A DNA stretch of 64,000 bases from CAZYFH01 sp965249175 (GCA_965249175.1 OZ252227.1:930001-994000), one strand, 5' to 3'; shown: positions 52,756 to 63,796, numbered from the stretch's first letter. Numbers and translations: made by a program. Notes: generated by a model not told the origin, from the sequence alone.

Positions 52756-54157
52756 CTTAGTTGAAAATTGAAACGGCTCCAGACCCTGTGGTGTGATGAC
52801 GTTGCAAAAGACGGACATCACCCCACGAGAGAGAGGAGCCACGATGAGTGTCCTACGTGCTGTCAGGAAGCGCAAGAAAGTTCGCAAGCTGGGCTCGGTC
52901 AACATCATTCACCGCGAGGCCTACGCGGATCTGGAGCTGGACGCGAAGGTGGAGCTGATCCGCTCGCTGGTGCCCCTGGGCCTGATGCATGTGCAGGAGT
53001 TGCTCGACCAGGAGGTGACGGCGCTGGCGAGCGAGCGCTACGTCCGGAAGGACGCGTCGGTCGGTGGACGCCGTCACGGCAGTAACCCTGGGACGGTGGG
53101 TCTCGCGGGGCAGCGCGTGCCGATTCGCGTGCCCCGGATTCGTCGCCTCGCAGGGAGCGAGATTCCGCTGCGGTCGTATGCGGCGTTGCATGACGACCGC
53201 GAGGTGGACGACGCGCTGCTGCGACGGGTGCTCTACGGGATCTCGTGCCGCAACTACGCGGCGGCCGCGGCGGCGATTCCCGGGGCGATCGGGCTGTCGA
53301 GTTCGACGGTGTCCCGGGGGTTCATCCAGGCCAGCGCGGCGCAGCTACGGGCGTTCCAGGAGCGGGACCTATCCGATGAGGACGTGGTGGCCGTGTTCCT
53401 GGACGGCAAGACGTTCGCTGACGCGACGATGGTCATCGCGCTAGGCATCACGCTGTCTGGGGAGAAACGCTTCCTGGGCTTCGTCGAAACGGACACGGAG
53501 AACGCGACGGTGCTCACACCGTTCCTGCGGTCGTTGGTCGAGCGGGGCCTCGACCTCTCCCAGGGTGTGCTGGTCATCCTCGATGGCGGCAAGGGGCTCC
53601 GCACGGCCGTCCGGAAGGCCTTCCTGGGGCCGGGCCCTGGTCCAACGGTGCCAGTGGCACAAGCGCGAGAACGTGGTGAGCTACCTGGCCAAGCACGAGC
53701 AGGCGGTGTGGCGTCAGCGTCTCCAGCGAGCGTACAACCGGCCGGACTACGACGAGGCCCTCGGTGCGCTCGAGACGCTCCACGGCGAGTTGGACGAGCG
53801 GAACCAGTCGGCGGCTGACAGCTTGGCGGAAGGCCTGGACGAAACCCTGACGTTACATCGATTGGGCGTGTACGGAGTGCTGGGCCGGTCGCTGAAGACG
53901 ACGAACTGTCTGGAGTCGGTCAATGCGCTGGTCGAGGAACGCTGCGCGAAGGTAGATCACTGGCAGAGCTCGAGCCAACGCCACCGCTGGCTGGCGACCG
54001 CCCTCCTGGACATCGAACCGCGCTTACGAAGGGTGAGGGGCTACCGCCACCTTCCCACGCTTCGGGCCGCATTGAAGCGAGAACTGAAGATCGACACGAC
54101 GACGTCGAAGAAGCAGGCCGCGTAAGCCATCGGGAGCCGTGGAGAGTTTCAACTAAG
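52756..54157 (+). mobile_element. IS256-family insertion sequence, copy 2
   Basis: About 1.4 kb with ends CTTAGTTGAAAATTG and, inverted, CTTAGTTGAAACTCT, sharing TTAGTTGAAA and ACGGCTCC. The sequences outside (GAGCTAAT and AATGGGCT) are not duplicates, so the simple insertion was followed by a rearrangement or small deletion of the host gene. Confidence 0.8.
52844..54125 (+). pseudogene. IS256-family transposase with a one-base frameshift
   Basis: Starts MSVLRAVRKRKKVRKLG at 52844 (GGAG upstream). DDE residues lie in VVAVFLDGKTFADA, VLVILDGGKGLRTA and TNCLESVNALVEERC. Near 53630 one extra C in GGGGCCGGGCCC shifts the frame; restored, it continues RALVQRCQWHKRENV to KKQAA. So the element is probably not autonomous. 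It differs from copy 1. Confidence 0.88.
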
Positions 54158-55019
54158 AATGGGCTTGACTCTTTCCCACCTCCAGTCCTTTGACTATCTT
54201 GTTGCGGGTGATGTGACATAGCAGGTTCCTTCCTATTAGTTCAATACCGCGACTAACGTCCTGTATCCAGTTGCCTACAATCGTGAGAGTTCTCGCCTGC
54301 CTAAAGTGCATTCCCACCTCGAATCCGCGAATGAGGCAGTTCTCAATGGTTATGCCATACACCTCGTCGGTCTCAACGTAGGACACTACATTCTCAATTC
54401 CAATCTTACCTGCGCCATTTACGCCCTCTATGTTAAGGTCTCGCAGAACGCTGTTTCCAAAACTCGTCTTATCTGCAAACTTGATTGCGGCAGTAAAAGT
54501 GGGATTGAGTTCGGCCTTAATCACCGACGAACGGCCACCGCTTCCGTTCAGGCTCACACTTTTCTTCATGTCCAGGGACTGGGTGATACGATAGGTTCCT
54601 GGGGGGAGATTTACTACTCCACCTTCAGGGTCAAGGCCTGCCACGTAGTTGATAGCGGCTTGGATTGCGTTCCAATCGTTGGACGATCCGTTTCCCCTCG
54701 CGCCAAAGACCCGGACGCTGATCCCTCCCTCGGTAATGCGCCGCCAGCCGGCCGAGTTGGCAAAACTCTTGTTTATGGTCGTTCCCTTATTGTCTGCTGC
54801 TGATGCCGAGTCCCAATAGAAGATACCGCCGCCAGCATCTCCACGAATGTTGTAGCCAAAGAGAACGGCGACCCACCCCACAGACCCACCGTCGATGTTT
54901 CTCAGTTCAGTTACCGTGTCAGCGTACTTGACGGTGCCACCGCCACTGCTGGCTGCCTGAAGGCGGCCGATGGCGTCGGCTCCCAGTTCTGCGTCTCGTG
55001 GGTTGGTGGGGTTACTCAT

Positions 55020-55334
55020 GGCCGCCTCCTTACTGTGTGACCTGTAATCCGGGATTTCCGTATTGGCAGCCCGGATCGGGACCCTAATCTTAAAGCTTGT
55101 ACGCCGCCATCCGTCCACTCGCCCTTCATCGTTCACGCTGTCGCCAGCGAAATAGCCATGCCCCTTCAGCAGACGCTCTATACTCCGCGTCTCGTAGAAG
55201 CCAGCCGCGTCCCGCACACAGAACAATGAGGGTCTTCGTTTAACGGGTATGAGCTTATCGCGGCAGGTCTTGGAAGGCCGGAGGGACGATCGAACCTTCG
55301 CCGCCACCCGACAGTGTTCATGTGTAGGGTTGAC
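55020..55334. other. Intergenic region between the tail-spike gene and the attC site
   Basis: About 315 bases. It holds the leader and Shine-Dalgarno of the tail-spike-like gene but no credible ORF; the minus frame through it is open but lacks a recognisable domain. Confidence 0.5.
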
Positions 55335-55404
55335 GTCTAACGTTTGGGTTCAGCTGCGCCGGCGCGGGTGTCCAACCGGCGTCGGCTGCAACCCATGGTT
55401 AGAC
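55335..55404 (-). repeat. attC-like integron recombination site (downstream of HEPN-like gene)
   Basis: On the minus strand: R'' box GTCTAAC (55398-55404), then a stem half GGGTTGCAGCCGACGCCGG, a 13-base loop, the complementary CCGGCGCAGCTGAACCC, and the R' box GTTAGAC (55335-55341). Box consensus (RYYYAAC/GTTRRRY) is matched exactly and an extrahelical base is evident. The upstream ORF stop TAA lies inside the R'' box. Confidence 0.85.
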
Positions 55405-56320
55405 GTCGTCGTGGTCCGAAGAATCCTCGTTCTGCTCAGATGGCAGATTGACGGTCACACGGCCCTTGTCGTGGGACACGTTGACTCCGAGCATCGAGAG
55501 TTCTCGGTCGAAGCAAGACACGATCGAGTCGGCGAATCGGAGGAAAGCGGTCGCCGCAATCACACCATTGGCCAAGATCGCATCGACCGTAGTGTCTGCA
55601 GGGTCGTTGCCGCCCAAGCTGACCTGGTGGCCCGTGACCGTCCCATCAGAGCTCCTTGTTTCCTTCCACCGCGGTCCATCTCGATTGAAGGAACCGACAC
55701 CCTCCACACGCGGTGGCTGGTTGTGCACCGAATCAGATCGATACTCGAGCGCTGCGAACCATTCGGGGCAGTCCGAGAGGTCGAGCACGGCAGTCGTGAT
55801 CGGGTGTCCGGGTCGTTCTTTCTTTAGGTACCGAGCAAGTCTTGCCTGTCTGCTTATGCGGTGGCCTCGACTCGCGGCCGCTCTGAGGTTGGCCTCTGTC
55901 AGACCGAGCAGGTACAGAATCGCTGCCGCTATGTGCTCACCCGCCGAGTACAGTCGATGTGCGGCGTTGGCCACGTAGAATTGCGCCTGAACTACTGCTG
56001 TCTTCTCGTTTCTGGCGTCTCTCCGCCACACCGCTAAGCCAACGGCGGCCTGAGCTAGCGCGTATCGTGCCTCGCCAAGTGCGATCGACGTATCCTGAAG
56101 GCATACTCCAGCTTGCGGCAGATCTTCTCGGCCGCTGCCTGGCGGGCAACACATGGCGAGGACGTCCGGGTGGTAGTCCAACACCGAATGTCTGAACGCT
56201 CGCGTATCCGGCAGGCGGTCGTTGATCCGTTCCAGCTCGGCACGAGTCAGTCCACGTCCGAAGTACGCTAGTTCGGTCTCCGGGTCCAACGCTGCCATTC
56301 TTCGATTCTCGGACGTCCAA
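55341..56320 (-). mobile_element. Integron-type gene cassette
   Basis: About 980 bases between the crossover points of two attC-like sites, containing a single gene that fills most of it with a 17-base leader and no promoter, the standard cassette plan. No integrase gene is visible, so this is either the edge of a larger array or an integrase-less attC cluster. Confidence 0.75.
55399..56298 (-). CDS. HEPN-like protein in a gene cassette
   Basis: A 299-residue protein with no family I can name with certainty. The central helical part, AQFYVANAAHRLYSAGEHIAAAILYLLGLTE, followed by ALEYRSDSVHNQPPRVEG, has an R-x4-H motif (Arg187, His192) in the position expected for HEPN RNase domains. The C-terminus is a smaller alpha/beta segment (LSMLGVNVSHDKGRVTVNL). 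HEPN proteins are common toxins and defence nucleases. The stop codon lies within the attC R'' box, and the gene starts 17 bases after the neighbouring attC. Confidence 0.65.
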   Translation of the reverse strand: MAALDPETELAYFGRGLTRAELERINDRLPDTRAFRHSVLDYHPDVLAMCCPPGSGREDLPQAGVCLQDTSIALGEARYALAQAAVGLAVWRRDARNEKTAVVQAQFYVANAAHRLYSAGEHIAAAILYLLGLTEANLRAAASRGHRISRQARLARYLKKERPGHPITTAVLDLSDCPEWFAALEYRSDSVHNQPPRVEGVGSFNRDGPRWKETRSSDGTVTGHQVSLGGNDPADTTVDAILANGVIAATAFLRFADSIVSCFDRELSMLGVNVSHDKGRVTVNLPSEQNEDSSDHDDV

Positions 56321-56383
56321 CGTCAGGGTTCAGCGGCGCCAGTCTGAGCACATCGGGCTGGCGTCCGCTGCAACCCGTTGATG
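56315..56383 (-). repeat. attC-like site upstream of the HEPN-like gene
   Basis: On the minus strand: stem half GGGTTGCAGCGGACGCCAG, loop, CTGGCGCCGCTGAACCC, then R' box GTTGGAC (56315-56321). The outer R'' box is imperfect (CATCAAC), which could reflect an adjacent IS110 insertion starting at this point. It is otherwise very like the downstream site. Confidence 0.8.
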
Positions 56384-56468
56384 CTCATACAGCCCTCCCC
56401 TTGCTCCTACTCCCGTGAGTAGGCTGAGCGCAGGGATAATGCGCACTTCTGCGCAGGAGGAGAGCCAG

Positions 56469-56958
56469 ATGACATTCTACAACTGCCACCGCCATTACTG
56501 CGGAATCGATCTGCACGTGAAGACAGATGTATCTCTGTGTCCTGGACGCCACCCGTCAGGTGATCTTCCATCAGAACGTGCCGTCCACTCCAGTGGCCGT
56601 GCTCGTGGCCCTCGCGCCGTACCGAGACGATCTGGTCGTGGCGGCCGAATGCATGTTCACGTGGTACTGGCTGGCAGACCTCTGTGCCATGGAGGGGATC
56701 CGGTTCGTGCTGGGCCACGCGCTGGCGATGAAGGCGATTCATGGCGGTAAAGCCAAGAACGACAAGCTCGACTCGTACAAGATCGCGCACCTCTTGCGCG
56801 TTGGCCTCCTGCCGCAGGCCTACGTGTATCCGGCCGGAATGCGGTCGACGCGCGACTTGCCGCGACGACGCCTTCACCTCGTGCGCAAGCGTGGACAGCT
56901 GCTCGCGCACATGCAGAACACACGGGCCCAATACAACCTCCCGGCCTTCGCCCCCACT
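56469..56958 (+). pseudogene. N-terminal half of an IS110-family transposase, truncated by IS91
   Basis: MTFYNCHRHYCGIDLHVKT is followed, after one extra G at about 56526, by MYLCVLDATRQVIFHQNVP, VVAAECMFTWYWLADLC (Glu) and HGGKAKNDKLDSYKIAHLL (Asp pair), then RKRGQLLAHMQNTRAQYNLP. The C-terminal half is missing and IS91 copy 2 begins at 56959. The 56384-56468 leader contains a perfect CCTACTC/GAGTAGG hairpin (56406-56423) and may be part of its bridge RNA. It sits directly beside an attC. Confidence 0.83.
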
Positions 56959-57089
56959 CTTCCTCAGCCGCGTCTCCCCGTGCAACACCTCCCACATGCC
57001 GGACGGTTCCCCCGTCGTGCCGGCGGATTCCGACCGGCACGGTTCGTGCGCACTCCACTCCGTGGCTTCGCTGTCGTCCGCCTACAGGC

Positions 57090-58701
57090 CGCGCGCTCCC
57101 GACGGGAGTGTGCTCTACGCGATCGTCCGCGATCACCTCGAGACCTTCCTCGCGCAGGCCGCTCACCTACGCGACGGCGAGGGGGTCCCCCGGTTCGTCG
57201 AGCAGGTGTTGCGCGACTTTCTGCGCTGTGGCTAGCTCGCCGGGGGCTTTGCCCGCTTTCGGTGCGGCTCGTGTGGTACCGACCGGCTGATTGCGTTTTC
57301 CTGCAAAGCCAGGGCAGTGTGTCCGAGCTGCGGCGGGCGGCGGATGACCGAGCGCGTCGCGCACCTCGTCGATCATGTGTTTCCTGACGTCCCCGTGCGC
57401 CAATGGGTGCTCTCGCTTCCACACCGGGTGCGGTACGTGCTGGCCTGGGACCATGACGTGTGTCGGGCAGTGGTGGCCGTGTCCATGCACGCCGTGCTTC
57501 GCTTCCTGCGTCACCGTGCTCGTGAGGCCGGCGTCGGTGACCCGCGCGGGGGCGCAGTGGTCATCGTCCAACGCTTCGGCGGGGCGCTCAATCTCAACGT
57601 TCACGTTCACGCGCTGGTTCTGGACGGGTGTGTTGACGAGGGGGGGCGGTTCCATCCCCTGCCGGACCTCGATGCCGTGGATGTGGCCGAAGTACTGGCG
57701 ACCATCGTGGCGGGGGTCCGCCGGCTCCGGGCGCGCCGTGGCTTGGCGGACGACGACGAACGCGGCGGGTCCACAGATGCGTGGGTCGAGACCGAGCCCA
57801 CGCTCGCTGGATGGCGGCCGCGTCGGTCGAGGGCCGGGTGGCGCTCGGTCCGCGAGCGGGGCGGCGTATCCGGCGGCGCAGCGACCCGTCCGAGGAAGCC
57901 GAGTCAGCGGGACCCGGGCCCTGTCATGCGCGACAGGACGGCTTCGATCTCCACGCCGCCGTTCGCATCCGCGCCGGCTGCCGGGACCGACTCGAGCGTG
58001 TGATCCGGTATGCCCTCCGTCCGCCCATCGCCGCCGACCGACTCCGGCTGACGCCGGAGGGCTAGCAGCCCGTGGTGAAAGTGCCGCTGCATTCGACCGG
58101 TGATGCATCCCGCCTGGCGGCGTTGCTCCTCGGTCAAATATGCCCGATATTCTCCCTCGTCGCGCCTTGCCATCCGGGCGCCTCACCGGTCTCGGTGCGA
58201 CGCGGCACTTTTCACCACGGGCCGCTGGTGCTACTCGCGCTCAAGCGGCGATGGGCGGACGGGACCACCCACCTCGTGTTCGACCCGACCGAGCTGCTCG
58301 AGCGGCTGGCGGCCATCACGCCCCGACCGCGGATCAACCTGATCCTCTACTACGGTGTGCTGGGAGCACGGTCGGCATGGCGGGCGCAGGTCGTCCCCAC
58401 CCAGCAGGGCGGCGCCGGCACCGAGGCGCTCAACGACCCACGCACTCCCTCGAGCTATCGCTGGGCGCGCTTGATGCAACGGAGTTTCGGCTTCGACGTC
58501 CTCGCCTGCGCGCGGTGCGGCGGACGGATGCGCCTGGTCGCGCTCATCGACCAGCCGCCTGCGATCCGTCGCATTCTCGGGCACCTCCGGCTTCCCACGG
58601 CGGTCCCCGAGCCACGGCCCGCACGCGACCCGCCGCTACTGGATCCCAACCTCCCGAGCCATTTGTCCGAGTCCGGCGCCCCGTTCGAATTCGGCGCCTG
58701 A
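57090..58701 (+). pseudogene. IS91-family HUH transposase, disrupted
   Basis: DGSVLYAIVRDHLETFLAQ and DGEGVPRFVEQVLRDFLRCG are followed by an in-frame TAG at 57233. The zinc ribbon is CGSCGTDRLIAF...CPSCGGRRM. The HUH motif is seen in NLNVHVHALVLDG. A frameshift near 57805 precedes LDPxRxG-type text, RLERVIRYALRPPIA, and a short IS1182-type element then splits the gene before LLALKRRWADGTTHLVFDP. The end is the second zinc site CARCGGRMRLVALID. Dead. Confidence 0.87.
58062..58228. mobile_element. Short non-autonomous IS1182-type element A
   Basis: 167 bases with ends CTAGCAGCCCGTGGTGAAAG and, inverted, a slightly decayed copy (CCAGCGGCCCGTGGTGAAAA). It is inserted in the IS91-type transposase gene. 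Its interior is about 80 percent identical to element B in inverted orientation and unrelated to the IS1182-type transposase, so it is a MITE-like element. Confidence 0.88.
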
Positions 58702-58939
58702 CCAGGACACCCCCGGTCGCTGCGGGCCGGCGTACGCCTGCCTCTGCCCTCGCCCCCATTCCGTCGTCCCTGACACGCCTGCTGCAGCGGCCATAATCCG
58801 CGCGTAGCGCCAATCGGCCGGTGTTCGGGCGGATCCGACGACGGTGACTTCGGCGTCCTGGGCCGCTGGGTCTGAGAAGGGGCCTTACATTAACCGGTCT
58901 AACGCTTCCTTCGTCCCGGGTTGTGGAGCCGATCCTTAC

Positions 58940-59150
58940 TCAGGCTGCCTCGATTGGGCGAATCCGTCCTTCCGCCTGTGGCCAGATGTCTCGCTTCGCC
59001 CGACGCAGGTCGTAGTCGACCTGCAGCCCCGTCCAGAGCTCCGCGGATGTGCCGAAGTACTTGCCCAGGCGCAGCGCGGTATCCGCCGTGATCGCACGAC
59101 GTCCCTGGACGATGTCGTTGATACGCGCCGGCGGCACGTCGATGCCCGGG
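58940..59150 (-). pseudogene. higA: HigA-type antitoxin, N-terminus lost at element B
   Basis: PPARINDIVQGRRAITADTALRLGKYFGTSAELWTGLQVDYDLRRAKRD is the C-terminal two-thirds of a HigA/VapI-type HTH protein (XRE family). The first helix-turn-helix part is absent: the frame runs straight into the terminal repeat of element B at 59151. No HigB toxin is seen on either side, so the module was destroyed by the insertion and an associated deletion. Confidence 0.83.
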
Positions 59151-59316
59151 CTAGCGCCCCGTGGTGAAAGTGCCGCGTCGCACCGAGACCGGTGAGGCGC
59201 GCGGTTGGCAAGGCGCGAAGAGGGAGACTACCGGGAGTATTGGACCGATGAGCACCGCAGACAGGCGCGATGCATCGCCGGTCGAATGCCGCGGGACTTT
59301 CACCACGGGCTGCTAG
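59151..59316. mobile_element. Short non-autonomous IS1182-type element B
   Basis: 166 bases, with CTAG at both edges. The right end, inverted, is CTAGCAGCCCGTGGTGAAAG; the left has one change (CTAGCGCCCCGTGGTGAAAG). It lies between the truncated higA and parE, and its right CTAG provides the parE stop codon. A sequence relative of element A. Confidence 0.9.
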
Positions 59317-61235
59317 ACGTCCAGTCCCTGCGCGTCCTCCGCCCGATCCATGATGAAGCGGAACCGAGCGGACGCGTCCTTTCCCATCAGTTCGTTGATC
59401 ACGCGGTCGGTCAGGATCTGATCGCGCACCTCGACCCGCAGGAGCCTCCGGGTCTTTGGATTGAGCGTCGTCTGCCACAGCACTGCGGGCATCATCTCGC
59501 CGAGCCCCTTGAAGCGGGTGATCTCCGGCGTCCCGCGCCCGTTGCTGTTCTTCGCGTTCGCGACGAGCCGTTGCTTGTGCTCGTCGTCTAACGCCCAGAA
59601 GGTGTCCTTGCCGATGTCTACGCGGTACAACGGCGGCTGCGCGAGAAAGACCTTCCCGTGCGCAATCAGCTTCGGCAGAAAACGGTAGAAAAAGGTCAAG
59701 AGCAGCGTCGCGATGTGGTTGCCGTCCGAATCCGCGTCGGCGAGGATGATGATGCGCCCGTAGCGGAGCTTCCGGATGTCGAAGTTCTTCCCGAGCCCAC
59801 AGCCGACCGCGGTCACCACATCCGACAACTCCTTGTTGTCGAGGACTTTCGCCAGCGACGCGCTCTCGACGTTGAGCACCTTGCCACGCAACGGGAGGAT
59901 CGCCTGACGGTGCCGGTCGCGGCCTTGCTTGGCCGACCCGCCGGCCGAGTCCCCCTCGACGATGAACAGCTCGCTGTCCCTCGCGGCGGTGCCGGTGCAG
60001 TCGCTCAGCTTTCCGGGCAGGGTGAGGCGGTTCGCGATCGCGCCCTTGCGTGACACGGACTGCTGCGCGGCGCGGCTGGCTTCGCGCGCGCGGGCCGCCA
60101 GGATGATGCGCGCGACGATGGCCTCGGCGGCGCTGATGTTGTGGTTGAGCCAGTGCTCGAGCGCCGGCCGCACGGTCGAGTCGAGCACCGCGCCCATCTC
60201 CGGATTGTTCAGCCGATCCTTGGTCTGCCCTTGGAACTGCGGGTCCGGGATGAAGACGCTCAGCACGCCCGTCACGCCCTCCCGGATGTCATCCCCCGTC
60301 AGCGTGACGCCCTTTGGTGTCAGGCCATGGGTGTCGATGAAGTTGCGGACCGCCTTCCCGAGACCGGCGCGCGCCCCGTGTTCGTGCGTGCCGCCGGAGC
60401 TGGTGGGGATGCCGTTGACGTAGCTCCGCAGGTGCTCGTCGGTGGACTCGGTCCAGCGGAGCACCGCCTCGATCTTCGCGCCCGACTCGGTGTGTTCTCT
60501 GGCGAGCACGAACGGCGCGTCGTGGACCGGAGTGTCGTTGCGGTCGCGGATGATGTGGGCGAGGTAGTCGACCAGGCCGTCGCCGTGCTGAAACACCTCC
60601 TTGGTCTTCAGCACCTCGTTGTCGAAGACGACCCGCACGCCCTTGTGCAGGTAGCTCGCGATCTCGAGCCGCTCGCGGATCAGGGCGCTGTCGAACTCCG
60701 TCTTCGGAAAGACCTTCGGATCGGGTCGGAAGAACACGGTCGTACCCGACGCGCGCGCACGGCCTAGCTTGCGGAGCTTGCTCGTCGGCTTTCCCTGCTT
60801 GAACGACTGCTGCCAGCGGTGGCCGTCGCGGGTCGACGTCGCGATGAGCTCTATCGAGAGTGCATTGACCACGCTGGCCCCGACCCCGTGCAGCCCGCCG
60901 GCCGTCCGATAGGTACGGTGCTCGAACTTTCCGCCCGCGTGGAGCGTCGTGTAGATGACTTCGAGCGCGCTCTTCCGGCTCTTCGGGTGCTTGTCGACCG
61001 GAACGCCTCGACCATCGTCCGTCACCGTGATGGATGTGCCGTCCGCATGCAGCGTGAGGTGGATATTGGCGGCGTGGCCGTTCATCGCCTCATCGACGGC
61101 GTTGTCGAGGATCTCCCACACGAGGTGATGCAATCCCGGGGCGCCCACACCCCCGATATACATGCCCGGCCGCTTCCGAACCGGCTCGAGCCCTTCGAGG
61201 ACGGTGATGTCTTTGGCCGTGTACGTGCGCGGCAT
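59313..61235 (-). CDS. parE: DNA topoisomerase IV-type subunit B
   Basis: A 640-residue GHKL ATPase subunit. VWEILDNAVDEAMNG, TVTDDGRGVPVDKH and GGLHGVGASVVNALS form the ATP site; FIVEGDSAGGSAKQGRDR and ILADADSDGNHIATLL the TOPRIM metal site; PEITRFKGLGEMMPA the conserved end block. Together with ParC it decatenates or relaxes DNA. Its TAG stop is within the CTAG of element B, so the final C-terminus (AEDAQGLDV) is set by that site. It may be read with parC from upstream. Confidence 0.94.
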   Translation of the reverse strand: MPRTYTAKDITVLEGLEPVRKRPGMYIGGVGAPGLHHLVWEILDNAVDEAMNGHAANIHLTLHADGTSITVTDDGRGVPVDKHPKSRKSALEVIYTTLHAGGKFEHRTYRTAGGLHGVGASVVNALSIELIATSTRDGHRWQQSFKQGKPTSKLRKLGRARASGTTVFFRPDPKVFPKTEFDSALIRERLEIASYLHKGVRVVFDNEVLKTKEVFQHGDGLVDYLAHIIRDRNDTPVHDAPFVLAREHTESGAKIEAVLRWTESTDEHLRSYVNGIPTSSGGTHEHGARAGLGKAVRNFIDTHGLTPKGVTLTGDDIREGVTGVLSVFIPDPQFQGQTKDRLNNPEMGAVLDSTVRPALEHWLNHNISAAEAIVARIILAARAREASRAAQQSVSRKGAIANRLTLPGKLSDCTGTAARDSELFIVEGDSAGGSAKQGRDRHRQAILPLRGKVLNVESASLAKVLDNKELSDVVTAVGCGLGKNFDIRKLRYGRIIILADADSDGNHIATLLLTFFYRFLPKLIAHGKVFLAQPPLYRVDIGKDTFWALDDEHKQRLVANAKNSNGRGTPEITRFKGLGEMMPAVLWQTTLNPKTRRLLRVEVRDQILTDRVINELMGKDASARFRFIMDRAEDAQGLDV

Positions 61236-61265
61236 TGGGTGTCTCTCGTGTAACAGGGCCGAATT

Positions 61266-63692
<2,427 letters not shown>

Positions 63693-63796
63693 CGCGTGAG
63701 GTGCCTCCGACGTGTGTCGTGCGAAGCGGCGTCTGGGATGGCGCCGCGGGGGGGGGGTGACCGGCGGAGGACGAGGCGATCGACTGTGTGGTCAGG

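Larger units (their letters stand above)
51356..55019 (-). pseudogene. Tail-spike-like beta-helix protein with C-terminal peptidase S74 domain, split by IS256
   Basis: Starts MSNPTNPRDAELGADAIG at 55019 with AAGGAGG upstream. ISVRVFGARGNGSSNDWNAIQAAINY and NLPPGTYRITQSLDM is the Pectate_lyase_3 opening of a parallel beta-helix. After the IS the text continues TLVGNGPRTGVVLDK..., VGIGMGQASPSQQLHI repeats, and ends in the S74 intramolecular chaperone (SRELKKDIQELSAAV, HVGFVAEDVPEVVARND) plus a coiled coil. Such proteins trimerise and self-cleave. This stretch is noticeably richer in A+T than the flanks, suggesting acquisition. Confidence 0.83.
56959..58902 (+). mobile_element. IS91-family element, copy 2 (longest)
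   Basis: Starts CTTCCTCAGCCGCGTCTCC and ends CCTTACATTAACCGGTCTAA. These ends match copy 1 and, at the right, copy 3. No inverted repeats or target duplications were found, as expected for rolling-circle IS91 elements. It carries a decayed transposase and an inserted short IS1182-type element at 58062-58228. Confidence 0.82.

Noticed and set aside
55020..55334. Tail-spike-like gene as a second integron cassette
   Set aside because: No third attC is visible downstream of its end near 51350, so cassette status cannot be supported.
58062..59316. Conserved 37-codon micro-ORF inside elements A and B (MARR-EG-YR..., FHHGLL)
   Set aside because: The two copies differ at about 10 of 37 codons with hardly any silent changes, and the frame runs out through the terminal repeat without a stop, so coding constraint is not supported.
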